DNA from: Paraburkholderia sp. DHOC27
Lineage (GTDB): Bacteria; Pseudomonadota; Gammaproteobacteria; Burkholderiales; Burkholderiaceae
DNA: 64,000 bases
NCBI RefSeq assembly: GCF_003429005.1
Contig: NZ_QVQV01000006.1
Span: 372,001-436,000 of the forward strand
Direction of reading: 5' to 3'
The translations under genes and the position numbers were made by a program. This document shows, one piece after another, positions 27,569 through 35,549 of this stretch. Under the pieces are notes generated by a model. It searched no databases. It was not told the origin of the DNA and worked only from the letters and a program-made list of their open reading frames with translations. The stretch's first letter is position 1. Each line of letters begins with the position of its first letter.

Positions 27569-28825
27569 ATGGCGCACGGTATCTTACGGAACATGGCTGC
27601 ACTGTCGGTCTTGCAGGTGGCAAATATGGTGCTGCCGCTGGCGACGCTGCCGTATCTGTTTCGCGTGCTGGGTCCCGATCATTTCGGCGCGTACGTATTC
27701 GCGCAGGCCGCAATCGCGTATCTCGTGCTGCTTGCCGACTACGGCTTCAACTGGTCGGCCACCGGCGAGATCGCGAAGGTGCAGAACGACCGCGAAGCTG
27801 TGTCCAGAATCTTCTGGAAGACGCAGGCAGCCAAAGCGCTGGTGGCATGCGTTGGCCTCATTCTGCTCGTGCTGGGCGTGTTTCTGGTGCCTAAGCTGAT
27901 CGAGCTGCGGCCCATCATGTTCGCCACGTTCCCGCTCGTGATCGGCACGGTGCTGTTCCCGCAGTGGCTGTTTCAGGGGCTGGAGCGCATGGTCTTCGTG
28001 ACCATCTCGACGCTGAGTGCGCGCCTGCTCGTGATTCCCGCGACGTATCTGCTGGTGCATACGACGGATGACACGTGGCGCGCGGCGCTGATCGCTTCAT
28101 CGAGTACGGTCGTGGCCGGCATCATTTCAATCGTCCTGATCGCACGTACGAAGCTGATTGCGCGTTCGTTCCCGAGCGTGGACGACGTGGTCGAAGCGTT
28201 CCGCGAAGGCTGGCACGTCTTCATTGCCACTGCCGCCGTGAGTCTCTACACGACCACGAACACGGTGCTGCTGGGCTTTTTGACGGGCAACGTGACGCTG
28301 GGTTATTTCGGCGCCGCGGACAAGATCCGCAACGTCACGCAGGCCTTGATTGCGCCGCTCAGTAACGCGCTGTATCCGCGCGTGAACGCATTGTTCGCCG
28401 AGGACGCGGACCGCGCCTTCGCGCTCGTGCGCAAGGCCCTGTGTGTGTTGGGCGCAATCATGTTCGTGGTGTCGATCGTGTTGTGGGTGGGCGCGCCGTG
28501 GATTGTCCGCTTCGGCATGGGTCCGGGCTACGAGCCGGTAGTCGAAGTGCTGCGCTGGATGGCGTTCGTGCCGTGGCTGGTCGCGATGAACAACGTGCTG
28601 GGCGTGCAGATGATGCTGCCGCTCGGCATGAAGAAGAAGTTCAGCGAGATTCTGCTCGGCTCGGGCGTGTTTAACGTCGCGCTGCTGATTCCGCTTTCGC
28701 TGCGCTTCGGCGCGCAAGGCGCGGCCATGTCCCTGCTCGCCACCGAAACACTCGTCACCGGCGCTATGGCGCTGTATCTGATTCAGAAGAAGGTGCCGTT
28801 CTTTGTGCCGAAAAGTGTCGGCTGA
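27569..28825 (+). CDS. Polysaccharide repeat-unit flippase (Wzx-like)
   Basis: The 418-residue inner-membrane protein has about twelve hydrophobic segments and opens with MAALSVLQVANMVLPLATLPYLFRVLG, a typical start for Wzx proteins of the MOP superfamily, followed by GPDHFGAYVFAQA. It would flip the undecaprenyl-diphosphate-linked repeat unit to the periplasm for the Wzy-like polymerase. It lies between two glycosyltransferase genes in the same direction. A second Wzx-like gene occurs at 40408-41691. Confidence 0.88.
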   Translation: MAHGILRNMAALSVLQVANMVLPLATLPYLFRVLGPDHFGAYVFAQAAIAYLVLLADYGFNWSATGEIAKVQNDREAVSRIFWKTQAAKALVACVGLILLVLGVFLVPKLIELRPIMFATFPLVIGTVLFPQWLFQGLERMVFVTISTLSARLLVIPATYLLVHTTDDTWRAALIASSSTVVAGIISIVLIARTKLIARSFPSVDDVVEAFREGWHVFIATAAVSLYTTTNTVLLGFLTGNVTLGYFGAADKIRNVTQALIAPLSNALYPRVNALFAEDADRAFALVRKALCVLGAIMFVVSIVLWVGAPWIVRFGMGPGYEPVVEVLRWMAFVPWLVAMNNVLGVQMMLPLGMKKKFSEILLGSGVFNVALLIPLSLRFGAQGAAMSLLATETLVTGAMALYLIQKKVPFFVPKSVG

Positions 28826-28884
28826 TCACGCTGAACGCACGCATTTGCTTGAATTTGCTGTATTTGCCAAAAGGGAGTTGACGC

Positions 28885-30030
28885 ATGAGTACATCGCATC
28901 CGAACGTCGAGGCACCGCGAGTGGCTGTAGTCATCCTTGCCTGTCGCGACTATGCGGCACTCGAATTGGCGCTCGCAAGCCAGATGGCTTACCGGCCGCC
29001 GGGCGTGCCGTTTTTCGTGTTGCAGAATTGCCGCGGCGGATACGATGCCGAGCGCACGCTTGGCGTGGCACGGCGTTATGAAAGACTGTTCCCTGGCGTG
29101 GTCAGCGTGGTCGACGACATCGTGCCGGGCGACCCGTATCGTTCCATCAAGAAGCTGCTCGCGAAGCCGGCCTTTGCCAACATCGATCTGATCTGCAAGG
29201 TCGACGACGACGCGTTTCCGATTACCCATCAATGGCTCGATCACATGCTTGAGGCCTACGACGGCGCCGAGCGTGGCGCTGGCCGGAAGCTCGCGTACGT
29301 CACACCGCTCATCAATAACAACGCTTGGGGTTTCCCGCAGTTGTTGAAGGCGATGAACCTCGAGCAGGAGTATTTCGCCACGCAGGCCCATCCGCATTTT
29401 GTGGGTTCGGCGACCAGCAAGCGTTATCCGCTGCGTATCATTCCCGCCGAGCAGATCGAGACCGGCACCAACGGCACCATCTGGGGCTATCCGCACATCG
29501 CGCGCTGGCTGCACGAGCGCACCACGTTGCAACCCGATGCGTTTATCGCGGCAACGCAAGGACTGGAACCGTGCGATGTGCCGTCGCAGTCACGCTACTC
29601 GATTGGTTGCATTCTGTTTCGCAAGCAGTTGTGGAACGAGATCGACGACGGCGGCAACGACGATGAGCACATGATGCACATGTATTGCGAGCGCAACGAT
29701 CTGCGCATCGTCTCCGTGCGCAGCGTGCCGTACGTGCATATTGCCTATTTCACGCAGCGCGAAGAGAACCGTGACATCGTGGATACCGCGTTTGCGGTGT
29801 ACGCGCCGCGCTTCGGCCATCCGTTTCCGCTCGCGCTGTATGCAGACCGCGAGCGCGAAAACGAGGCACGTCTGCGCTGGCTCGAGACGCGTTTGAGCGA
29901 ACCGGCCAAGCCGGCCGATCAGGCGTGGCTGAAGAAGATGACGCCCAAGCGCATCAAGCGTGCGGTGCGCAAGCGTCTGGTGTGGTTGTGGCCGGCGAGC
30001 AGCGGACCGGGGCACGAGAAGCTGGGTTGA
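28885..30030 (+). CDS. GT-A-type glycosyltransferase of unassigned subfamily
   Basis: The 381-residue protein has an N-terminal VAVVILACRDYAALELAL start and LICKVDDDAFPI, a D-D-D metal-binding motif as in GT-A enzymes. A basic C-terminal tail (KRIKRAVRKRL) may bind membrane. AAGGGAG eight bases before the ATG supports the start. It is last in the rightward run with the GT4 and Wzx genes and is followed by two strong terminators. It resembles uncharacterised polysaccharide-cluster glycosyltransferases; the substrate is unknown. Confidence 0.7.
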   Translation: MSTSHPNVEAPRVAVVILACRDYAALELALASQMAYRPPGVPFFVLQNCRGGYDAERTLGVARRYERLFPGVVSVVDDIVPGDPYRSIKKLLAKPAFANIDLICKVDDDAFPITHQWLDHMLEAYDGAERGAGRKLAYVTPLINNNAWGFPQLLKAMNLEQEYFATQAHPHFVGSATSKRYPLRIIPAEQIETGTNGTIWGYPHIARWLHERTTLQPDAFIAATQGLEPCDVPSQSRYSIGCILFRKQLWNEIDDGGNDDEHMMHMYCERNDLRIVSVRSVPYVHIAYFTQREENRDIVDTAFAVYAPRFGHPFPLALYADRERENEARLRWLETRLSEPAKPADQAWLKKMTPKRIKRAVRKRLVWLWPASSGPGHEKLG

Positions 30031-30043
30031 GCGAATCCGAATC

Positions 30044-30072
30044 AAAGCCATTCTGCGGAATGGCTTTTTTTA
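30044..30072 (+). terminator. Intrinsic terminator
   Basis: A 10-bp stem (30044-30053 pairs with 30058-30067, AAAGCCATTC type) with a 4-base loop is followed by a run of T. It lies 14 bp after the stop of the rightward glycosyltransferase gene. Confidence 0.88.
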
Positions 30073-30109
30073 TGGCCTTGTTTATGGTCCTGTCTGCAAA
30101 GAGACTCAC

Positions 30110-30160
30110 ATGCAAAGAAAAGAGGCCACCGTTTGCGAAACGGTGGCCTCTTTCTCTTTT
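30110..30160. terminator. Bidirectional intrinsic terminator
   Basis: A perfect 14-bp stem (30121-30134 pairs with 30138-30151) with a GCG loop has T-rich sequence on the right and A-rich sequence on the left. It can therefore end transcription from both the rightward glycosyltransferase gene and the leftward glf-glycosyltransferase unit. Confidence 0.88.
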
Positions 30161-30175
30161 AGCGCGGTGACTGGA

Positions 30176-31144
30176 TCAGGACTTGCCGAGCATCCTCTTC
30201 CAGTCAGTGGGACGCACGGTATCGAACTGCCGGCGACCCACTGCCTGCTGAAAATACCGTACGTACAGCATGATTACGCTAAAGCGCCGATCGCCGAACA
30301 GCATCACGCGGAACAGCCGCTTGGCAAACAGCGACGCGGCCCACAAGGGCGCGCGTCCGCGATGCCGAAACACCATGTCCACGTAGTTGCGCAACCCGCA
30401 TGCGTACTTCCACTGCGTCGCGGCCGGCATGCGCCGGCTCTCGAACCAGCCGCGCAAGGAGTTGGGGGCATTCGCCGCGTCGCGGTTTTCGCCGTCCTTG
30501 TGCGTCATGTGCGAGGTGGTGACGCAGCGCAATTCGCCGATCCGGCTCAGACGTGCGGTGTATTCGACGTCGTCGTTCCAGACGAAGTACTCATGCGCGG
30601 GGAAGCCGACCCGTTGCACTGCGCTGTGACGGATGCACGCGCCGACGAACGACATGTAGTCGGTCTTGAAGGAGGCCGCCTTGTGGTAGTCCGGCGTGGG
30701 CGCGTTCAGGCGCATCTTCTCGTCGAAGGTGCCCTGATGCCAGAACTGCACACGCCGGTCGATGCCCCACACGGAGCCGCACAGCGCGACCACCTCGGGA
30801 CGCGCCGCGTCTTCGGACACCATCAGCTTTTCGAGGGCATCGCGCATGGGCTCGGCGTCGTCGTCCATCAGCCAGTACCAGTCGAAGCCTTTAGTAAAGG
30901 CCGTGCTGATGCCCGACGCGAAGCCACCGGCGCCGCCGATGTTGCTCTCCGACAGGACGACGCGCACCTTGTCGTGCATCGCCGCCACGGACGCCAGATA
31001 TTCGCGCGAGCCGTCGTTGCTGCCGTTGTCGACCACGTAGATGGTCTCCACCGGCATGGTCTGGGCGAGCAACGCCTCGACGCATTCCTGCAGCAAGGCG
31101 CGGCGATTGTACGAAACAACGATTGCGGCGACGCGCGGCTTCAT
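30176..31144 (-). CDS. Galactofuranosyltransferase-like glycosyltransferase (GT2, GlfT-type)
   Basis: The 322-residue protein begins VAAIVVSYNRRALLQECVEALL, has VVDNGSNDGS, the acidic WLMDDDAEP metal site and a later FVWNDDVEYTARL that resembles the W-D-D-x-E active-site block of GlfT enzymes. Its start overlaps the stop of glf by four bases, so the mutase supplying UDP-galactofuranose and this transferase are coupled. This supports galactofuranose transfer, though specificity is inferred from context. Confidence 0.82.
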   Translation of the reverse strand: MKPRVAAIVVSYNRRALLQECVEALLAQTMPVETIYVVDNGSNDGSREYLASVAAMHDKVRVVLSESNIGGAGGFASGISTAFTKGFDWYWLMDDDAEPMRDALEKLMVSEDAARPEVVALCGSVWGIDRRVQFWHQGTFDEKMRLNAPTPDYHKAASFKTDYMSFVGACIRHSAVQRVGFPAHEYFVWNDDVEYTARLSRIGELRCVTTSHMTHKDGENRDAANAPNSLRGWFESRRMPAATQWKYACGLRNYVDMVFRHRGRAPLWAASLFAKRLFRVMLFGDRRFSVIMLYVRYFQQAVGRRQFDTVRPTDWKRMLGKS

Positions 31145-32262
31145 GAGACCAGTTCCTCAGCGGGCTTCAGTGCGGCGATGAGTTCATCCACCGACTTCAG
31201 CGCCGCGCCTACTACCTGGTCCATGTTGTAGTAGCGATATTGTGCGAGCCGGCCGACGAAGGTGACATCAGTCGTGGCATCCGCCAGTTCGTTATAGCGC
31301 TTGAACAGGGCCTCGTTTTCGGGGCGCGGGATCGGATAGTACGGCTCGCCTTCGGCCTGCGGATACTCGCGCACAATCGACGTGCCGTCGTGCTGCTGGC
31401 CGGTCAGGTGCTTGAATTCCGTGATCCGGGTGTATTCCTGTTCGTTAGGATAATTGATCGTTCCCGTTGCCTGGAACTGTTCCGTATTACCCAGATGTTC
31501 ATGTTCGAACGAGAGGCTGCGGTAGGGCAGTTTGCCGTAGCGGTACTCGAAATACGTGTCGATCGGGCCCGTGTAGACCGTATGCTGACGCTCGATGGTG
31601 GACTTGATGGCCTGGAAATCCTCTTCCAGACGCACTTCGATATTCGGATGCGAGAGCATCTTCTCGAACATCGCCGTGTAACCTTGCGCCGGCATGAACT
31701 GGAACGAATCGGTGAAGTAGCGATCGTCGTCGTTCGAACGGGTCGGAATGCGCGCGGCGACACCGGCCGACAGTTCGGAGAGGTCAAGGCCCCACTGCTT
31801 GCGGGTATAGCCGCGGAAGAACTTCTCGCAGAGGTCTTGCCCTACGCTGCTCAATACCACGTCTTCGCTCGTGGCAACGCGATCGCGCGGCTCACGCACG
31901 GATTCGAGGTATTCCGTCACGCCCTGCTCGTCGAGCTTGAGGTCGTAGAGCTTGTTGATGGTCGTACGGTTGATCGGGATCGGATAGTACTCACCGTCCA
32001 CGCGAGCCAGCACGCGGTGCTCGTAGAAGCGCCAGTCCGTGAAGTTCGACAGGTACTCAAAGATGCGCTTGCTGGCAGTGTGAAAAATGTGCGGACCATA
32101 GGGATGGATCAGCACGCCGTTCTTATCAAGGCAATCGTATGCATTGCCACCGATATGGTTGCGTTTATCGATGACCAGCACTTGCTTGCCGGCAGCGGCG
32201 AGACGCTCGGCGCATACAGCGCCCGCAAAGCCCGCTCCCACGATCAGGACGTCACATTTCAT
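31141..32262 (-). CDS. glf: UDP-galactopyranose mutase
   Basis: The 373-residue flavoprotein opens with MKCDVLIVGAGFAGAVCAERLA (FAD-binding G-x-G-x-x-G), followed by HIGGNAYDC, IHPYGPHIFHT and YTRKQWG, all conserved in Glf, with PIPRPENEALFKRY near the end. It interconverts UDP-galactopyranose and UDP-galactofuranose. The ATG at 32262 has AGAGGAA upstream; the frame extends to 32406 without similarity. UDP-galactose would come from galU and galE in this same locus. Confidence 0.95.
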   Translation of the reverse strand: MKCDVLIVGAGFAGAVCAERLAAAGKQVLVIDKRNHIGGNAYDCLDKNGVLIHPYGPHIFHTASKRIFEYLSNFTDWRFYEHRVLARVDGEYYPIPINRTTINKLYDLKLDEQGVTEYLESVREPRDRVATSEDVVLSSVGQDLCEKFFRGYTRKQWGLDLSELSAGVAARIPTRSNDDDRYFTDSFQFMPAQGYTAMFEKMLSHPNIEVRLEEDFQAIKSTIERQHTVYTGPIDTYFEYRYGKLPYRSLSFEHEHLGNTEQFQATGTINYPNEQEYTRITEFKHLTGQQHDGTSIVREYPQAEGEPYYPIPRPENEALFKRYNELADATTDVTFVGRLAQYRYYNMDQVVGAALKSVDELIAALKPAEELVS

Positions 32263-32567
32263 CTTTTGAATTCCTCTAGAAAGACGCACAACAGCGCTAC
32301 CGTTCAGGGCACCCGCCCACGCGGCAGACAACGACGCCGACACCGAAGGGTGCCGCCTCAGTATTTCTGCTTCGGTACGTTTTCGCACACAGAGGTTTTC
32401 GGGCACGCCCGGTGCGCGCGGGTTTCGGGCCAGTCAGGCGCGCTGTATGGAGGGTTTGCAGGAGAATTGGGGGAGGGCGCGTGATGCGGCGGCAGATCCG
32501 GCGGAAAAGAATCTGTTACATCTATATAGAGGGGTGTTGGCGAAATGCGCGGCGATGCGCGCATGGC

Positions 32568-32609
32568 GAACAAAAAGAAAAAGCGGTGCTTCTTGTGAAA
32601 GCACCGCTT
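32568..32609 (-). terminator. Intrinsic terminator after the lipoprotein hydrolase gene
   Basis: An 11-bp stem (32581-32591 pairs with 32599-32609, core AAGCGGTGCTT) is followed on the minus strand by a T-rich stretch. It sits about 100 bp past the stop of the hydrolase gene that ends at 32712. Confidence 0.8.
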
Positions 32610-32680
32610 GGGGCCCACCAAAGGCGGGCACTGTCGCCGTCTGTATTACAGCGCGCCAGAGCGAACTAGCGCATCGGCAC

Positions 32681-32720
32681 ATCAAGGCGCATCAAGGCCG
32701 ATCAAGGCCGATTAAGGCGT
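32681..32720. repeat. Four 10-bp tandem repeats at a stop codon
   Basis: Four units of the ATCAAGGCCG type run from 32681 to 32720. The fourth, divergent unit contains the stop codon of the leftward hydrolase gene. This suggests stepwise duplication outward from the gene end. The rest of the 449-bp gap between this gene and the glf start holds a terminator and no other recognisable gene. Confidence 0.7.
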
Positions 32721-34619
32721 ATTGGCCGAGGTGTAAGCCTTGAACGCTGCGTAGCACGGCTTGTGCGTCGCGCCGTCGGCATCGATCACGCCGTATTCGT
32801 CGGACGTCGTCATGTCGATCAGTTCGTACATCATGATCGACTGCACGTTGTACTGCTGACGCAGCGCGTAGTAGTACGCGAGCGTGCCCGAAACGTAGCT
32901 GCTCTGCTGGGTGGGGGAGTCGTACATGTAATAGCCCCACTCGGTCAGCCAGATCGGCAGGTTGAAAGACTGCTGCAGAACCTGCAGCACGTTCGTCAGA
33001 CCCTGCGCGCCCGCCTCGGTGATCATGCCCGACGTTTCGTACCAGTGGTACATCTGGATGTCCCACTTCAGCGGCGTCGCGCCCGAGGTCGGCGTGGCCG
33101 AACCGTTCGGCGTCTGGCCGTTCCACAGCATCTGCAGCGCGCAGTAGGCGAGCGGAACGCCGACGTTGATACCGACCTTCACGGTCGGATCAACGGCCTT
33201 CACGCCGTCGATCATGCCGCGCAGCACGCCGCGGTATGCCGGCCAGTAAGCCGGGTTGTAGTTGTTCGGCAGGTTGCCCGCGCCATTGGTGATGAGACCG
33301 TTGGCTTCGAGTTCGTTACCGCATTCCACCACGCTCACGAGGCCCTTCAACGGCGTCATGATCGACACGGCGAGGTTGTAGCCGAGCGTGTATTGCGAGC
33401 TTTCCGATGCCGTCTGGTCGTACGACATAGGCACGATACACGGCAGGATCGAGATGCCGCTGCCCTTGAACGCGCCGTTGAGCGCGTTGGCAACGGTCTG
33501 CGCCATGCCGGAGCCGGCCACGTCCGCACGATAGTTCGTGACGCCCAGGTCCTTCAGGATTGCGACCTGCTGCGCGGCGCTCATCGTCGAATAGACGCCG
33601 GTCGGGTAAGCCATGTGACCGTTGATGCCGTAGAACAGCGGGAACTTGCTGGTGCTCGTGGCCGGTGCGGCCTGACGCGGGTCGGTGGTGGCCGACCAGC
33701 CGTTCGAGCCGTACACGTACCAGCTTGCGTATTCGTTTTCGCAGTAGACGGTGTGGTTCCAGTACATCAGGTACACCGCGGCAACCGGGCAATTCGTGTT
33801 GACGTTGTTGCGCGACACGATACCGCCCGACAGGGTCCACGATGCGCCCGAGGCGTCGATGATCGACGGGGCCGGCGGCACCACGGTTTCCTGCGCCGAT
33901 TCAGCGGCCTGACGCGGGTCGGTGGTGGCCGACCAGCCATTCGAGCCGTACACGTACCAGCTTGCGTATTCGTTTTCGCAGTAGACGGTGTGGTTCCAGT
34001 ACATCACGTACACGGCGGCCACCGGGCAGCTGGTGTTCACGCCATTGCGGAACACGGCGCCGTTCGACAGCGTGTACACGTTGTTGCCCACGTCGACGAT
34101 CTTCGCCGCCGGCGGCATCACCGTTTGCTGGCCCGACTCAGTGCTGCCGCGCGGATCCGCGCAGGCCGACCAGCCGTTCGAACCGTACACATACCACCAT
34201 GCGTATTCGTTTTCGCAGTAGACGGTGTGATTCCAGTACATCACGTACACGGCTGCCACCGGGCAGTTCGTGTTCACGCCGCCTTGCAGGACCTGGCCAT
34301 TCACCAGGGTCCACTTGTTGCCGCCAGCGTCGATGATCTGCGCTGCGGGCGGCATCACCGTTTGTTGGGCCGACTCAGCCGTCTTGGCTTGAGCCTTGTC
34401 GACGGCGGCATTCGCGCTCGTCGCCTCGCTTGCGCCACCGCCACCACCGCCGCATGCGGCGAGGGCCAGGCTGCCGGCGCTGGCCAGCAGGCCAGTCATA
34501 AATTTCCGGCGCGTCGCAGGAGCATTGGCAAAACCGGGAATCGGAAGCTGGTCAGCCGACTGCTCGAGGAAAAGGGAGGAAATCCTACCTGTTTGTATCT
34601 TACGTTTGTCAGACAACAT
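32712..34619 (-). CDS. Lipoprotein glycoside hydrolase with three tandem 74-residue modules
   Basis: The 635-residue protein has a twin-arginine-like n-region (TRRKFM, residues 36-41), a hydrophobic core and the lipobox LAAC (Cys56), then a Gly run. Three modules follow at about 84-157, 163-236 and 242-315, each with PPA-x-I-I/V-D, NCPVAAVY, YWNHTVYCENEYA and YVYGSNGWSA; the paired Cys may form a disulfide. They look like carbohydrate-binding modules. The rest (about 326-635) is a TIM-barrel hydrolase of clan A type with Glu436 (CGNELEANG) and Glu560 (WLTEWGYY) as catalytic candidates. It may process or anchor the polysaccharide at the surface. The long region before the signal leaves the start somewhat uncertain. 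Confidence 0.78.
   Translation of the reverse strand: MLSDKRKIQTGRISSLFLEQSADQLPIPGFANAPATRRKFMTGLLASAGSLALAACGGGGGGASEATSANAAVDKAQAKTAESAQQTVMPPAAQIIDAGGNKWTLVNGQVLQGGVNTNCPVAAVYVMYWNHTVYCENEYAWWYVYGSNGWSACADPRGSTESGQQTVMPPAAKIVDVGNNVYTLSNGAVFRNGVNTSCPVAAVYVMYWNHTVYCENEYASWYVYGSNGWSATTDPRQAAESAQETVVPPAPSIIDASGASWTLSGGIVSRNNVNTNCPVAAVYLMYWNHTVYCENEYASWYVYGSNGWSATTDPRQAAPATSTSKFPLFYGINGHMAYPTGVYSTMSAAQQVAILKDLGVTNYRADVAGSGMAQTVANALNGAFKGSGISILPCIVPMSYDQTASESSQYTLGYNLAVSIMTPLKGLVSVVECGNELEANGLITNGAGNLPNNYNPAYWPAYRGVLRGMIDGVKAVDPTVKVGINVGVPLAYCALQMLWNGQTPNGSATPTSGATPLKWDIQMYHWYETSGMITEAGAQGLTNVLQVLQQSFNLPIWLTEWGYYMYDSPTQQSSYVSGTLAYYYALRQQYNVQSIMMYELIDMTTSDEYGVIDADGATHKPCYAAFKAYTSANTP
33675..34370 (-). 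repeat. Three tandem 237-bp coding repeats
   Basis: The three modules of the hydrolase are encoded at about 34149-34370, 33912-34133 and 33675-33896, with a 79-codon period. Near-identical stretches of about 90-100 bases around YWNHTVYCENEY to GWSATTDPRQAA are shared by the second and third copies. This points to recent duplication or gene conversion. Confidence 0.85.
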
Positions 34620-34652
34620 GCCGCTTTTTCCGCAATGGTCTAGGAGCGGCGG

Positions 34653-34680
34653 AGTATAAAAGATACATTTTCCGTGTCAC
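34653..34680 (-). promoter_or_regulatory. Sigma-70-like promoter of the lipoprotein hydrolase gene
   Basis: On the minus strand, GTGACA (34675-34680) and TATACT (34653-34658) are spaced by 16 bases, close to the -35/-10 consensus. They lie about 34 bases before the proposed ATG at 34619. Confidence 0.6.
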
Positions 34681-35549
34681 TACCTCTATCGGAAATAAGT
34701 GCGAATTAGCAAAAAACATACTCCGAAAAAAAGAAACAGAGGCGAGATGCGATAGTGACTGAATTACCGGGGACACAACGAAAAGGCGAAGAAATATCCG
34801 GTAAGTTGTTGTATACAAATATTAAATCTGCATAACCAGTGGTCCGCTACAGGCCCTATTGATGTGATCATAGGAAGGATATTTTTCTTTTCATAAATGA
34901 AACGTTTTTCGCGGTAATGGAGTAGAAATTACGTATCAAAATGTAACGATGACGGATTTACTACCGGTCTCCCTATTTCGGTGCGGAATAATACCCGAGG
35001 TTATGGCGATCAATTGGATAAAGCGATTGGGAAAATGAATGCCTGGCGTTTTATTCATACGAATAAAACGCCAATGCAGTGGCTTTGTGCGGATTTTCCC
35101 GGACGTGAGCGGGGCACGAACGATCGTTTAGCGATCCTGAGTTATTGGGGTACGTGTGCGTCTGCTGAACACTGTTCGGATCGCTAAATGCCGGTCGAAA
35201 ATACCGATGGTTTTTCCGGCGACACGCGTGCACGGCGATGCAGCCATTCAACTGGTGGTCAACTTGTTCGAAGATGTCAGCGATGCGAGGGACGCTACGT
35301 CTACCGCATGCATTAGCGAGGCTGAGCGTTAACCCTTGGGTCAATCCAGTTCGCGTCGACGACTGACGTAACTGAACCACGTCGACAGGCCAGCATGAGG
35401 AAGAGAGATCGTGTGTGTTCGCGACCACGGCGACCCGTGTGCGAGGAGAGTGACGCGGCACCTGAAGTGGCACCTGAGTGGCACCTGAAGTGGCACTCGC
35501 CTGGAATGGCGCCTGCAGGCGGTACCTGAAGCGCCGTGGCAATACGCGC
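34681..35549. other. AT-rich intergenic island with inverted repeats
   Basis: No convincing gene is seen in this stretch, and its left 450 bp is much more AT-rich than the rest of the window. A perfect 13-bp inverted repeat (35044-35056 and 35061-35073, arms TGGCGTTTTATTC) with an ATAC loop lacks a T run. A second inverted repeat, TTTAGCGATC at 35127-35136 and its complement at 35179-35188, flanks a small GAACA-type dyad. The region could be regulatory or a remnant of transferred DNA. Confidence 0.5.
35457..35496. repeat. Three 11-12 bp tandem repeats
   Basis: Units of GGCACCTGAAGT occur at 35457-35468, 35469-35479 (one base shorter) and 35480-35491, with a partial fourth. They lie just downstream of the CelD-type acyltransferase gene, whose stop is at 35550. 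Confidence 0.75.

Noticed and set aside
32763..34643. 626-codon open frame on the plus strand, antisense to the lipoprotein hydrolase gene
   Set aside because: His/Arg/Val-rich translation without family features; it is the antisense shadow of a repetitive, GC-rich gene.
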